A DNA stretch of 64,000 nt, taken from assembly GCF_002934365.1 (NCBI RefSeq), contig NZ_PTIY01000012.1:1-64000 (forward strand), read 5' to 3'. Origin of the DNA: Methylobacter tundripaludum. GTDB lineage: Bacteria > Pseudomonadota > Gammaproteobacteria > Methylococcales > Methylomonadaceae. The notes below the pieces were generated by a model. The model did not search any database and was not told the origin of the DNA. It worked only from the letters and a program-made list of their open reading frames with translations. The position numbers were made by a program, and so were the translations under genes. The number at the start of each line of letters is the position of its first letter. Position 1 is the first letter of the stretch. Positions 48,979-58,202 of the stretch are shown here, piece after piece.

Positions 48979-51294
48979 GTGCAGCTTAAAATAAGCCGAT
49001 GCGTAAGCAAAACCTTAAACAATCAACACGCGAAGAATACTAAGTTGCAAACCTTACATATCATTTTAATTATCATCCTATCCGTCATTTCGGGGCGTTC
49101 TGTGAGCGCACAAGAAACAAGCAAGGCAATAGAAAATAAAGTCAAAACTCTGCTGTCTCAAATGACGCTGGAAGAAAAAGTAGGCCAGATGACGCAGGTT
49201 GACATCAAGGTCATCGGCAACATCGAGAAACAGCATGGCCGCGCCGAGGAACTGATTGATCCGGGCAAGCTGAAAGAGGCGGTAGTAAAACGCCATGTCG
49301 GCTCCATTCTTAATGCGCCTTTTACGCCCAATAACGAAGCGCTATCCATTGAAACCTGGCGGCTAATGATGCGCACGGTGCAGGAGGCTGCGGCAAAAAC
49401 ACGCCTCAAAATCCCAGTCATTTACGGGATCGACGCGATTCATGGCGCAACTTACACGCAAAACGCGGTATTGTTTCCGCAAGCCATCAACATGGCGGCG
49501 ACGTTCAATGCGGAACTGGCTTTCAAGGAAGGTGAAATCACCGCACGGGAAGTGCGCGCCTCCGGCCTGCAATGGAATTTTTCCACGGTGATGGATATTG
49601 GCCGTCAACCGCTTTGGCCGCGCTTGTGGGAAACTTTCGGCGAAGATGTGCATCTGGCGACGGTGATGGGCACATCTTATATTAAAGGCCATCAGGGCGA
49701 TGATTTTTCCGCAGCCGATAAAGCGCCTACTTGCCTGAAGCATTATGTGGGCTATAGCTATCCCCTGAACGGCAAAGACCGGACGCCCGCCTGGATCGGC
49801 GAAAGAGTGCTACGCGAATATTTTCTGCCGACGTTTGAAGCGGGCATTAAAGCCGGATCGCCGACGGTCATGGTAAATTCGGCCGAAGTCGACGGCATTC
49901 CGGGACACGCCAACTACCAATACCTGACCACGATTCTGCGCGGAGAGCTTGGCTTTAAGGGTATTGCCGTGTCCGACTGGGCGGACATCGAGCGCCTGTA
50001 TACCCGTGACAAGATGGCTGCCTCCCCAAAAGAAGCGGTAAAAATCGCGGTGATGGCCGGTGTCGACATGAGCATGGTGCCGTTCGATTTTTCTTTTTAT
50101 GATTTGCTGATTGATTTGGTCAAGTCCGGCGAAGTGCCGATGTCTCGCATCGATGAAGCGGTGTCCAGGATACTGACGGTCAAGTATCAGGCCGGATTGT
50201 TTGATCCGAAGCCGCTGTTGCCGATAGCAGGCAATTTCGCCACGGCTGAGGCGATAGCAGCCAACCGGCAGGCGGCCAGGGAGTCGATAGTCCTTGCCAA
50301 AAACGACAGCCACATCCTGCCGCTGAAAAAAGACGCCAATATTCTGGTGGCTGGACCCACCGCCAATTTGCTGAGTACGCTAAATGGCGGCTGGACGGTT
50401 ACCTGGCAGGGTGCCGCCGAGGAGTTATATCCTCAGGAAAAACTGACGGTCCTGGAAGCCATCAAGGAAAAATCCGACGGCAAAGTGACTTATGTCGGCG
50501 GCGGTTCGTTTGATGCGCCTATCGATGTTCAAAAGGTGGTCGATGAGGCCCGGAATCACGACGTTATCCTGCTCGGTCTGGGCGAACATCCTTATACGGA
50601 AACGCCGGGCAATATTGAGACCTTAAATCTCGATCAGGTCCAGGTCGATCTTGCCAATGCCGCGATGGCGACCGGAAAGCCGGTGATTTTGCTGACCCTG
50701 GGCGGCCGTCCGCGTATTATCACGTCGATTGCGGAACGGGCTTCCGGCGTTATATTGGGCTTTCTGCCGGGCATGGAAGGCGGCGAGGCGATTGCCGACA
50801 TTTTATACGGCGACTACAACCCCAACGGCAAACTGCCGATTTCCTATCCGCGCAACACCAATGGCATTACTCCTTATGACTACAAACCTATCGAGTCGTT
50901 TGAATCGAATGTTTATGATCCGCTGTACCCGTTCGGCCACGGCTTGAGCTACACCACGTTTGAAACCAGCGGCTTGAAGGTGGACAAAGACAAGATTAAT
51001 CAGGGCGAAAATATTGTTGTGAACGTTAACGTCAAAAACACCGGCGCGTTAACAGGCAAGGAAGCGGTGCTGGTTTATATCAATGACGTTGCGGCTTCGG
51101 TAACCCGGCCCAACAAGCAACTCAAGGCCTTTAAAAAAGTCGAGCTGAATCCGGGGCAAACCGAAACGTTAAGCTTTACCTTAACGCCGCATGATTTGTC
51201 GTTTATTGGCGTTGATCTTAAGCGGATTGTGGAGCCGGGGGATTTCAAGGTGATGGTCGGCAATGAGACGGTCGGTTTTACGGTGACGAAATGA
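48979..51294 (+). CDS. Glycoside hydrolase family 3, beta-glucosidase-like
   Basis: This is a 771-residue exported beta-glucosidase/xylosidase of the BglX type. A signal peptide is present (I-I-L-I-I-I-L-S-V-I-S-G-R-S-V-S-A, cleaved near residue 44). The GH3 N-terminal domain holds K-H-Y-V-G-Y (K254, H255) and the nucleophile region V-S-D-W-A-D with D333. The GH3 C-terminal domain and a fibronectin-III-like domain (about 665-770) follow. The frame starts at GTG 48979, but an in-frame TTG at 49045 would give a cleaner signal peptide; no ribosome-binding site decides. A sugar permease follows. It is bracketed by inverted repeats, so it may be an acquired cassette. Confidence 0.92.
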   Translation: MQLKISRCVSKTLNNQHAKNTKLQTLHIILIIILSVISGRSVSAQETSKAIENKVKTLLSQMTLEEKVGQMTQVDIKVIGNIEKQHGRAEELIDPGKLKEAVVKRHVGSILNAPFTPNNEALSIETWRLMMRTVQEAAAKTRLKIPVIYGIDAIHGATYTQNAVLFPQAINMAATFNAELAFKEGEITAREVRASGLQWNFSTVMDIGRQPLWPRLWETFGEDVHLATVMGTSYIKGHQGDDFSAADKAPTCLKHYVGYSYPLNGKDRTPAWIGERVLREYFLPTFEAGIKAGSPTVMVNSAEVDGIPGHANYQYLTTILRGELGFKGIAVSDWADIERLYTRDKMAASPKEAVKIAVMAGVDMSMVPFDFSFYDLLIDLVKSGEVPMSRIDEAVSRILTVKYQAGLFDPKPLLPIAGNFATAEAIAANRQAARESIVLAKNDSHILPLKKDANILVAGPTANLLSTLNGGWTVTWQGAAEELYPQEKLTVLEAIKEKSDGKVTYVGGGSFDAPIDVQKVVDEARNHDVILLGLGEHPYTETPGNIETLNLDQVQVDLANAAMATGKPVILLTLGGRPRIITSIAERASGVILGFLPGMEGGEAIADILYGDYNPNGKLPISYPRNTNGITPYDYKPIESFESNVYDPLYPFGHGLSYTTFETSGLKVDKDKINQGENIVVNVNVKNTGALTGKEAVLVYINDVAASVTRPNKQLKAFKKVELNPGQTETLSFTLTPHDLSFIGVDLKRIVEPGDFKVMVGNETVGFTVTK

Positions 51295-51326
51295 TGCTTA
51301 AACCAGGCGATTGAAAGTCTTTTTCA

Positions 51327-51490
51327 CCACGAAGGACACGAAGAAAAGCTAAGGAACATGCATAAATTAATTTAAGCAATTACCATGAAGATCATGAAGA
51401 TTAAGCTTATAAATACAAAACTTGCTCAAGTTATTTCGTGCGCGTTCCTAAGTTAAAAAGCTTCGTGTCCTTCGTGGCTCCGTGGTGATA
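51327..51490. repeat. Right inverted repeat and nested CACGAAGGACACGAAG palindrome
   Basis: 51361-51451 is the inverted partner of 48771-48896. It is enclosed by CACCACGAAGGACACGAAG (51326-51344) and CTTCGTGTCCTTCGTGGC (51460-51478), inverted copies of each other. The whole 51295-51527 gap is made of these repeats. Confidence 0.8.
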
Positions 51491-51527
51491 AGCTTTTAAA
51501 CTTTTTAATCTGACATATCGATAATTT

Positions 51528-52808
51528 ATGATCAATGTTGCCGATTCGACGAATGGTTCTGATAAAAAATCCTATTTAGGCTCGTTAATAATATTAACCT
51601 CGCTGTTTTTTATCTGGGGTTTTATCACTTGTTTGAATGATATTTTGATCCCGCATTTAAAGTCGGTGTTCACGCTGAATTACACCCAGGCAATGCTGAT
51701 TCAATTTTGCTTTTTTACCGCCTATTTTGTCGTTTCCGTTCCCAGCGGGTATCTGGTTGAAAAAATCGATTACAAAGGCGGCATCATTGCCGGGTTAAGC
51801 GTCGCTGGAATCGGCTGCCTGCTGTTTTATCCGGCTGCAAGTTCGCATTCCTATCCGTTATTTCTGGCGGCGTTTTTTGTATTGGCATCCGGCATCACCT
51901 TGCTGCAGGTTGCCGCAAACCCGTATGTGACCATTTTAGGCAACCCGGAAACGGCCTCCAGCCGGTTAACCATGACTCAGGCGTTTAATTCGCTGGGTAC
52001 GACGATTGCCCCTTATTTCGGCGCGCTGTTTATTCTTGCGACTGCGGTTAAAACGGCGGATGAAATCAAGCTGCTTAACGTGGACGAATTATCGGCTTAT
52101 CAAGCGGCGCAGGCTGCCGCCGTACAAACCCCTTATTTGTTACTGGCTGCGGTTCTGTTTTTTATTGCGGTGATTTTTGCGCTGATCAAGTTGCCCAAAA
52201 TTGAAGCCGCCGAAGCGCAGGTTTCAGGCCTTGAAGAGGATGTTCATGACAGCGCCTGGGGCTACAGGCACCTGGTGTTGGGTGCAATCGGGATTTTTGT
52301 TTACGTCGGCGGCGAAGTGTCCATCGGCAGTTTTTTGATCAATTTTCTGGGCGAGCCTTCCATTGCCGGATTGGCCGAACAAGAGGCCGGAAAGTATGTG
52401 TCGTTTTATTGGGGCGGCGCTATGGTCGGGCGGTTTATCGGGGCGGTAGCCATGCAAAAAGTCCAGCCCGGCAAAGCGCTGGCATTTAACGCGGTAACCG
52501 CGGCGGTCCTGGTTTTAATGACGATGCTCGGCAGTGGCTACGTTGCGATGTGGGCGATTCTGGCTGTCGGCTTGTTTAACTCGATCATGTTTCCGACCAT
52601 CTTTTCGCTCGCGGTTAGCGGTTTGGGTAGGCATACGGGGCAGGGCTCGGGCATCTTATGCGCCGCGATAGTCGGCGGCGCTGTGCTTCCGGTTGTGCAG
52701 GGGCTGTTCGCCGATTGGATCGGCATTCAACAGGCGTTTTTTATCCCGGTGCTTTGTTATTGCTACATCGCTTATTACGGGTGGCGGGGTTGCAGGTTTA
52801 TACGGTAA
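51528..52808 (+). CDS. Sugar MFS transporter, FHS (fucose/glucose-galactose permease) family
   Basis: This 426-residue inner-membrane permease has about 12 helices. The family signatures are [26 protein letters not shown] and [11 protein letters not shown]. These match proton-coupled glucose/galactose or fucose permeases. With the GH3 enzyme upstream it probably imports released hexose. The exact sugar cannot be read from the sequence. It is convergent with the pyruvate kinase gene. Confidence 0.9.
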   Translation: MINVADSTNGSDKKSYLGSLIILTSLFFIWGFITCLNDILIPHLKSVFTLNYTQAMLIQFCFFTAYFVVSVPSGYLVEKIDYKGGIIAGLSVAGIGCLLFYPAASSHSYPLFLAAFFVLASGITLLQVAANPYVTILGNPETASSRLTMTQAFNSLGTTIAPYFGALFILATAVKTADEIKLLNVDELSAYQAAQAAAVQTPYLLLAAVLFFIAVIFALIKLPKIEAAEAQVSGLEEDVHDSAWGYRHLVLGAIGIFVYVGGEVSIGSFLINFLGEPSIAGLAEQEAGKYVSFYWGGAMVGRFIGAVAMQKVQPGKALAFNAVTAAVLVLMTMLGSGYVAMWAILAVGLFNSIMFPTIFSLAVSGLGRHTGQGSGILCAAIVGGAVLPVVQGLFADWIGIQQAFFIPVLCYCYIAYYGWRGCRFIR

Positions 52809-52821
52809 GGCGCAATCGTAG

Positions 52822-52847
52822 GGTGCAATAGCGTAGCGTATTGCACC
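52822..52847. repeat. Palindrome between convergent permease and pyk genes
   Basis: GGTGCAATA (52822-52830) and TATTGCACC (52839-52847) form a perfect 9-bp stem with loop GCGTAGCG. There is no T tract, so it is a repeat rather than a clear terminator, although its location between convergent genes could suit one. Confidence 0.7.
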
Positions 52848-52865
52848 GCATGGATGTCCAAAATA

Positions 52866-54320
52866 TCAAATTGTCAGCATCGTTATGGTCGGCGAACTCA
52901 ACTGGCCATCCTGATGAAAACCGCGCACGACAATGACATTATCGCCCTCATTTGCCAGTTTTGTTTCAATGGCATGGCGTCGGGCCAGTTTATTGGGATG
53001 GGCATGACCGGCATCATCGGCGTGTATCGGTATAACGCCCCAGTATAGATTCATCCGTTGGCAAACCCATTTATTGGCGCTGATGGCTATCAGCGGCGCG
53101 GCAGGCCTTGCAGAGCTCAACGTAACAACCGACATTCCGCCGCTGGTAATGCCGACGATGGCTTTTGCATGCAGGTCAAAGCAAAGTTGGGCGGTCGCGT
53201 CGGCGAACGCGTCCCCGAACGGCAGCGGTTTTTGTTCATTATCCCGGTGCGCCAGTTTGCCGAAAACATCCTGTTCTCTCATGAACGCCTCGGTTTGATA
53301 GATGACCCTGGACATCATTTCAACCGCTTCAACCGGGAAGTGTCCCGCCGCTGTTTCTCCCGACAACATCACCGCATCGGTGGATGAATAAACCGCATTG
53401 GAAACATCGGTCACTTCGGCGCGCGTGGGCCTGGAGTTTTCTATCATCGATTCCAGCATTTGGGTGGCGACGATGACCGGTTTGTTCAACGCCCTTGCTG
53501 TTTTAATGAGCTGGTGCTGCGCAATCGGCACATCTTCCGGGTTTAACTCGACGCCCAAATCGCCTCTGGCAATCATGATCGCATCGGCGGCGTTAATGAT
53601 GTCCTGGCCGTTGGTTAGGGCTTCCGGTTTTTCAATTTTGGCGATGATATGCGTGTCGTAGCCGCTTGAGGTAATCAATTGACGCAGGTCGGTAATATCC
53701 TCGGCTTTCCTGACGAATGACAGGGCCAGGTAATCAACGCCCAGATCCAATGCAAACAACGCATCCGCCCGGTCTTTGTCGGTTAATGAAGGGCAGGAAA
53801 CATTGACGCCGGGCAGGTTGATGCCTTTGTTGTTTTTTAACTCGCCGCCGTGAATGACTTCGCAGCTTATGTCTTGAGCGTCTTTTTTAATAACTTTGAG
53901 CTCGAATTTGCCGTCGTCCAGCAGGATACGATCCCCTGCATTTACATCGTCAGCCAAGGCATGATACTGGCAGGGGATAAGATTTGCCTCGCCGAGTATA
54001 TCCCGTGTCGTTACCACAACCTGATCGCCATTGTTGATGATAATGCTGCCGTTTTTAAATTTTCCGGTTCTGATCTTGGGGCCGCAAAGATCGGCAAAAA
54101 TGGTAATGTGTTGATGCAGTGCTTCGGCCGATTCCCGGATTATCCGGTACAGCTTGCGGTGGCTTTCATGTTCGCCATGGGACATGTTCAACCTGAAAAC
54201 ATTGACCCCGGCCTTAATAAGATCGTAAATAACTTCGGGTGTATCCGAAGCCGGACCCAGTGTGGCAATGATTTTTGTCTTGCGGCTGGAGAGATGGGGC
54301 ATGTTGACATGGATCGGCAT
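52866..54320 (-). CDS. pyk: Pyruvate kinase
   Basis: Pyruvate kinase converts phosphoenolpyruvate and ADP to pyruvate and ATP, the last step of glycolysis. The 484 residues contain K-I-I-A-T-L-G-P-A-S at the start, the barrel motif M-I-A-R-G-D-L-G-V-E-L, and T-Q-M-L-E-S-M. The C-terminal regulatory domain follows. AAGGA lies 6 nt before the ATG at 54320. It sits with pfkA on the minus strand, with one gene between. Confidence 0.96.
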   Translation of the reverse strand: MPIHVNMPHLSSRKTKIIATLGPASDTPEVIYDLIKAGVNVFRLNMSHGEHESHRKLYRIIRESAEALHQHITIFADLCGPKIRTGKFKNGSIIINNGDQVVVTTRDILGEANLIPCQYHALADDVNAGDRILLDDGKFELKVIKKDAQDISCEVIHGGELKNNKGINLPGVNVSCPSLTDKDRADALFALDLGVDYLALSFVRKAEDITDLRQLITSSGYDTHIIAKIEKPEALTNGQDIINAADAIMIARGDLGVELNPEDVPIAQHQLIKTARALNKPVIVATQMLESMIENSRPTRAEVTDVSNAVYSSTDAVMLSGETAAGHFPVEAVEMMSRVIYQTEAFMREQDVFGKLAHRDNEQKPLPFGDAFADATAQLCFDLHAKAIVGITSGGMSVVTLSSARPAAPLIAISANKWVCQRMNLYWGVIPIHADDAGHAHPNKLARRHAIETKLANEGDNVIVVRGFHQDGQLSSPTITMLTI

Positions 54321-54412
54321 TTTGAGTCCTTGTTGATTGTTTTTTAATTCCCGGTTTGCATTAAGGCGGGCCTGTTTTCGGCTTTGGCCCCGCCTGCTTC
54401 AAGCTGCTTATT

Positions 54413-55075
54413 TTATTCCTGCAATAGTCCTAATATCCGCGCCTCCAATTCGGGATACGCGCCAAATGCGCAATCCCTGAGAATGCCTTGTTTATCCACC
54501 AGGATGTGCGAGGGAGTGCCTTTTAAATCGAAACGTTCAAACGTTTCCGCATGGTAATCGAGCGACTGAAAATAATGCCGTACCTGCCGTCTGATCTTTT
54601 GCTGATCGGCTTCCGGCCGCTGCTCGAAATTAAGGATGCGGGTTTTGATGAAGTTTTCGATGTCATGCTCGGTTGTTTCGGCCTGGCGTTTGTTCAAGCG
54701 GTCCATCGCCAGCGGAAACGGGATGCGATAGGGCAGTCGGCCTTCTGCACTAAGCTCGCCATGTTGACTTAACAAACTCAACGTTTCGCCGATCACCTCG
54801 CCGTTTTCAGCCAGACGGGTCAGGTTTTCGAGGGTGTTTTTGTCAAAATCCTCAAACGCGGTGGCGACGCCCAATACCGATAAACCGTGCTGCGCATATT
54901 TTTGGTGCAGGTCTATTGCCTGGGGCAAGGCGTATAAAAAGCAGCCCGGACAATTGACCTGAAATATTTCAACCAGTACGACTTGGCCTGATAGCCGGTC
55001 AAAATTGGTCTCGGTTCCCTGAACCCAGCAGGAAACGGATAGTGGCGGGGTTTTTCGGCCTATTTGCGCTTTCAT
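54413..55075 (-). CDS. Thioredoxin-fold (TlpA/peroxiredoxin-like) protein
   Basis: The 220-residue protein has a thioredoxin fold with the active-site-like motif N-C-P-G-C-F after V-V-L-V-E-I-F-Q-V. The end segment K-G-T-P-S-H-I-L-V-D-K-Q-G carries the conserved cis-proline loop (T-P). No signal peptide is seen, so it acts in the cytoplasm. A helical insert (about 110-165) separates the two halves. The substrate is unknown. It lies 11 bp from pfkA and about 90 bp from pyk, all on the same strand, so it may be co-transcribed with glycolytic genes. Confidence 0.8.
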   Translation of the reverse strand: MKAQIGRKTPPLSVSCWVQGTETNFDRLSGQVVLVEIFQVNCPGCFLYALPQAIDLHQKYAQHGLSVLGVATAFEDFDKNTLENLTRLAENGEVIGETLSLLSQHGELSAEGRLPYRIPFPLAMDRLNKRQAETTEHDIENFIKTRILNFEQRPEADQQKIRRQVRHYFQSLDYHAETFERFDLKGTPSHILVDKQGILRDCAFGAYPELEARILGLLQE

Positions 55076-55086
55076 CGTCGGCTCGC

Positions 55087-56076
55087 TTAAATAGCCAGAG
55101 CGCGGATTAATTCAAGTTGCGCCTCGGTAGACTCGGTTTTTCCTCGTATGCACTCCGATAACGGCACCATTTCAATTTCACCTTTATTAAAAGCCGTGAC
55201 ATGGCAGCGCAGTCCCTGGTGAAGCGCCTGCACCGCAGCATACCCCATTTGCGAGGCAATCAGGCGATCCAGTGCGGTAGGTCTTCCGCCGCGCTGGATA
55301 TGCCCCAAAACGCAGGCGTGGACGCTAAGATCGTACTGCGTCATCAGTGTGTCTTTTATTTCGTAGGATAAGCCGGATTTTTCGCCTTCGGCCACGATGA
55401 TAATCGATGATGTTTTGCCCCGAGCCGTGCCTTTATTAATGTCGTTGACAATCTTCTCGTAATCGATCGCCTGGTTTGACAGCACCACATGCTCGGCGCC
55501 GGTACAGATGCCGACTTGCAGCGCAATGAAGGATGACCTGCGGCCCATGACTTCGACCAGGAAGGTTCGCGCATGCGCCGAAGCGGTGTCCCTGATGTTG
55601 TCTACGGCGTTGACCGCGGTCTGTACGGCGGTGTTGAAGCCGATCGTGTATTCGGTGCCGGAAATGTCATTGTCAATGGTGCCGGGTATGCCGATTATCG
55701 GGATGTCATGTTCCTGGTGCAAGGTCATCGCGCCGGCAAACGAACCGTTGCCGCCGATCACAACCAAGCCGTCAATATGTTTTCTGGATAGAATGTGCGC
55801 GGCTTCCTGCCTGATTCCAGGGGTGTGGAACTCCTCGCAGCGCGAGGTGTCGAGAATGGTGCCGCCGCGCTGGATGATATTGCCGACGGAGGACAGGCTG
55901 AGTTTGTGGATATTGCCCTCCAGCAGACCGGAATAGCCTTTATAAATCCCGTAAACTTCAATGCCAAGGCCGATAGCCGTCCTGACTACCGAGCGTACCG
56001 CCGAATTCATGCCCGGACTATCGCCGCCGCTGCACAGCACGCCCAAAGATTTTATTGTTTTTGTATTAGCTTCCAT
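55087..56076 (-). CDS. pfkA: 6-phosphofructokinase
   Basis: Phosphofructokinase makes fructose 1,6-bisphosphate. The 329 residues contain G-G-D-S-P-G-M-N at the N-terminus, then V-I-G-G-N-G-S-F and P-G-T-I-D-N-D-I, and M-G-R-R-S-S-F. Glycine after the N (G-G-N-G) fits the ATP-dependent group rather than the pyrophosphate type (G-G-D-D). The usual Asp of G-G-D-G-S is Asn here, an unusual change at a magnesium-ATP site. It heads the glycolytic cluster on the minus strand. Confidence 0.92.
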   Translation of the reverse strand: MEANTKTIKSLGVLCSGGDSPGMNSAVRSVVRTAIGLGIEVYGIYKGYSGLLEGNIHKLSLSSVGNIIQRGGTILDTSRCEEFHTPGIRQEAAHILSRKHIDGLVVIGGNGSFAGAMTLHQEHDIPIIGIPGTIDNDISGTEYTIGFNTAVQTAVNAVDNIRDTASAHARTFLVEVMGRRSSFIALQVGICTGAEHVVLSNQAIDYEKIVNDINKGTARGKTSSIIIVAEGEKSGLSYEIKDTLMTQYDLSVHACVLGHIQRGGRPTALDRLIASQMGYAAVQALHQGLRCHVTAFNKGEIEMVPLSECIRGKTESTEAQLELIRALAI

Positions 56077-56181
56077 AGGTTCCGGTTACGGTGTGAGGGT
56101 TTATGTTGCGCCTATTGTAGTTTATTTTGAATAATCTACAGATGCGGCGCGGTTTCAATGAGGATACTTTTAATATATCGT

Positions 56182-56694
56182 TTATTTCCAGTTAAAAATA
56201 ATTTTTGCGCGGCCGCTGCCGTCATTGTCTTTGCCGGTTTTTTGATGTTGATGCGGTATACGGGACGGATAAGCCGGGAGTGATTGATAAGACGGATAAT
56301 AATAGGGGTAAAATTGGGGAGGCTGCATATTTTGCCGCTCCAGCGCATCGGCCTGCCGTTTTGCCTCATAGGCTTGCTGCTGTTGATATTCGGCGCTTTT
56401 TTTCAACGCTTCAACAGAGGCTTTTCTGTCCAGTTCGGCTTGCAGCTCTTTTTCGGCCTTGATTCTTGCCGCTTCGCGCGCCGCAAAATCCTCCTTCCAG
56501 GCTTTGAGTTTGGCTTCTTCCTCGGCAATCTTGCGCGGGTCGGGTTTTGGGATCTCGATAGCTTGCTGTTTTATCGCAGATTGGCAGGGCGTAGACTGGT
56601 AAACCGTTTTGCCCGATTTCAACTGACATTTAAAAACCTCGGCGTAGGCGGATGAAATGCCCAGGATCAATAAAATAAAAAATATCTTTTTCAT
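56182..56694 (-). CDS. DUF4124-domain periplasmic protein
   Basis: This 170-residue protein has a signal peptide (M-K-K-I-F-F-I-L-L-I-L-G-I-S-S-A-Y-A). Next come the DUF4124 pattern V-F-K-C-Q-L-K-S-G-K-T-V-Y-Q-S-T-P-C with paired cysteines, a charged coiled coil (about 55-115) and a Pro/Tyr-rich tail (Y-P-Y-Y-Y-P-S-Y). The function is unknown. It is likely periplasmic. It is on the same strand as pfkA but separated by about 105 bp. Confidence 0.82.
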   Translation of the reverse strand: MKKIFFILLILGISSAYAEVFKCQLKSGKTVYQSTPCQSAIKQQAIEIPKPDPRKIAEEEAKLKAWKEDFAAREAARIKAEKELQAELDRKASVEALKKSAEYQQQQAYEAKRQADALERQNMQPPQFYPYYYPSYQSLPAYPSRIPHQHQKTGKDNDGSGRAKIIFNWK

Positions 56695-56779
56695 AGTTGC
56701 ATGTCCCTATCGATCGGTTTTGGCGGGATCATACAAACAATCCTGATTGGGCGTCATTTAAATTACGGATTAGGCTAGA

Positions 56780-56835
56780 AAAGGCGAAAGGCGAAAGGCG
56801 AAAGGCGAAAGGCGAAAGGCGAAAGGCGAAAGGTG
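56780..56835. repeat. Heptamer tandem repeat (AAAGGCG, 8 units)
   Basis: There are seven perfect AAAGGCG units in a row (56780-56828) and one variant, AAAGGTG (56829-56835). Just after it, CCTTTGCCTTTCGCCTT (56844-56860) is the near reverse complement, so the array can fold back into a long hairpin. It lies between queG and the DUF4124 gene. Confidence 0.95.
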
Positions 56836-56862
56836 GTTTTTGTCCTTTGCCTTTCGCCTTGT

Positions 56863-57948
56863 TTATCCCGCTGAATCGTTAGGGCCTTGCCGAGCCAGCG
56901 CCCATATTACATGCTCCCTGACCATCTCGGATTGATGGTCGAGCATGGGCTTTAAAGCATCGGTAATAAGCGGCGAGGCGGGAGCATTGCCCAAGGCAAC
57001 GGCGATATTCCTGAGCCAGCGTTGATGGCCGATTCGCCGTATCGCAGAGCCTTCGGTTTTTGCCAGGAATTCCGTTTCGGTCCATGCGAACACTTCAAGC
57101 AATTGCCGGGTGTCGAGCCGATGCCTGGGGTTAAAGTCCCGTTCGCCGGTCAGTTTGGCGAAGCGATTCCATGGGCAGATGATCTGGCAGTCGTCGCAGC
57201 CGTAGATGCGGTTGCCGATCAGCGGCCTTAAATCTTCCGGTATCGAACCGTGCAGTTCGATAGTCAGGTAGGACACGCAGCGCCTTGCATCGACTTGGTA
57301 GGGAGCGACAATCGCCTGAGTTGGGCAAATATCCAGGCAGGCGCGGCACTCGCCGCAATGCGCTGTGGCCGGGCTGTCGACCGGCAGCGGCAGGTTGGTG
57401 AACAGCTCGCCTAAAAAGAACCACGATCCGGCTTTGCGGCTGATGACATTGGAATGCTTGCCGATCCAGCCTAATCCGGCTTTTTCGGCCAGGGCCTTTT
57501 CAAGCACCGGAGCGCTGTCGACAAAAGCCCGCATGGAGTCCGGGAGCAGGGGGCCGATTTCCGCTTGAATCTTGTCGGCCAGTTTTTGCAGGCGGTTGCG
57601 TATCAGTTTGTGATAGTCGCGGCCCAGCGCATAGCGGGAAATATAAGCGGAAGCCGGGTCAGCCAGCACTTGATTCATCGTAATGGCGGATTCGGTTTGG
57701 TAATCCATGCGCACGGAAATAATGCGCACAGTGCCCGGATGCAATAGCTCGGGCCTGCTGCGTTTAAGACCGTGGCGCTGCATATAGTCCATCTCGCCGT
57801 GGAAGCCATTGTTCAGCCAGTTTTGCAGGTGGGCTTCCGCTTCCGGCAAACCGGCGTCGGTGATGCCCACTTGTTGAAAGCCCAGCTCTTGTCCCCATTG
57901 CTTGATTTGCACGGCGAGGGTAGTCATTTGTTGGTTATTGATGTCCAT
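56863..57948 (-). CDS. queG: Epoxyqueuosine reductase QueG
   Basis: QueG reduces epoxyqueuosine to queuosine in tRNA, the final step, using cobalamin and two [4Fe-4S] clusters. The 361 residues carry both cluster motifs, H-C-G-E-C-R-A-C-L-D-I-C-P-T and G-C-D-D-C-Q-I-I-C-P-W-N. A HEAT-like C-terminal repeat follows. It is divergent from nnr, as in many gammaproteobacteria, but a toxin-antitoxin pair and repeats now lie between. An in-frame ATG 21 bp downstream (57927) is an alternative start. Confidence 0.95.
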   Translation of the reverse strand: MDINNQQMTTLAVQIKQWGQELGFQQVGITDAGLPEAEAHLQNWLNNGFHGEMDYMQRHGLKRSRPELLHPGTVRIISVRMDYQTESAITMNQVLADPASAYISRYALGRDYHKLIRNRLQKLADKIQAEIGPLLPDSMRAFVDSAPVLEKALAEKAGLGWIGKHSNVISRKAGSWFFLGELFTNLPLPVDSPATAHCGECRACLDICPTQAIVAPYQVDARRCVSYLTIELHGSIPEDLRPLIGNRIYGCDDCQIICPWNRFAKLTGERDFNPRHRLDTRQLLEVFAWTETEFLAKTEGSAIRRIGHQRWLRNIAVALGNAPASPLITDALKPMLDHQSEMVREHVIWALARQGPNDSAG

Positions 57949-58095
57949 AGCGGGCGACGGGAGGCGAAGGATTGAATGTAGATGAAATGGAACTGATTAA
58001 TAAGCCGAAACGTTAAATGTAGTCGCTTTGCTTAAATGCAGCGTTAGGGACGGGATTGCGAATCCTGTACTGCTAAAGGAACTATACTCATCGGG

Positions 58096-58173
58096 CTTCA
58101 AAATTCGGCATCTATGCGCCCTCTCCTGCTGGAGAGGGTTGGGAAGAGGAGATTTAAAAACTGAATTTTGAAG
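58096..58173. repeat. Nested palindromic (cruciform) element
   Basis: Outer arms CTTCAAAATTC (58096-58106) and GAATTTTGAAG (58163-58173) are perfect 11-bp inverted copies. Inside is a perfect 8-bp hairpin CCCTCTCC/GGAGAGGG (58119-58138). The element is about 78 bp and sits between queG and the toxin gene. Confidence 0.85.
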
Positions 58174-58202
58174 TGCAAACACTATAACCTTGCATATGCC
58201 CC

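Noticed and set aside
56780-56835. Tandem repeats as a CRISPR array
   Set aside because: The units are seven bases with no spacers, and no cas gene is present.
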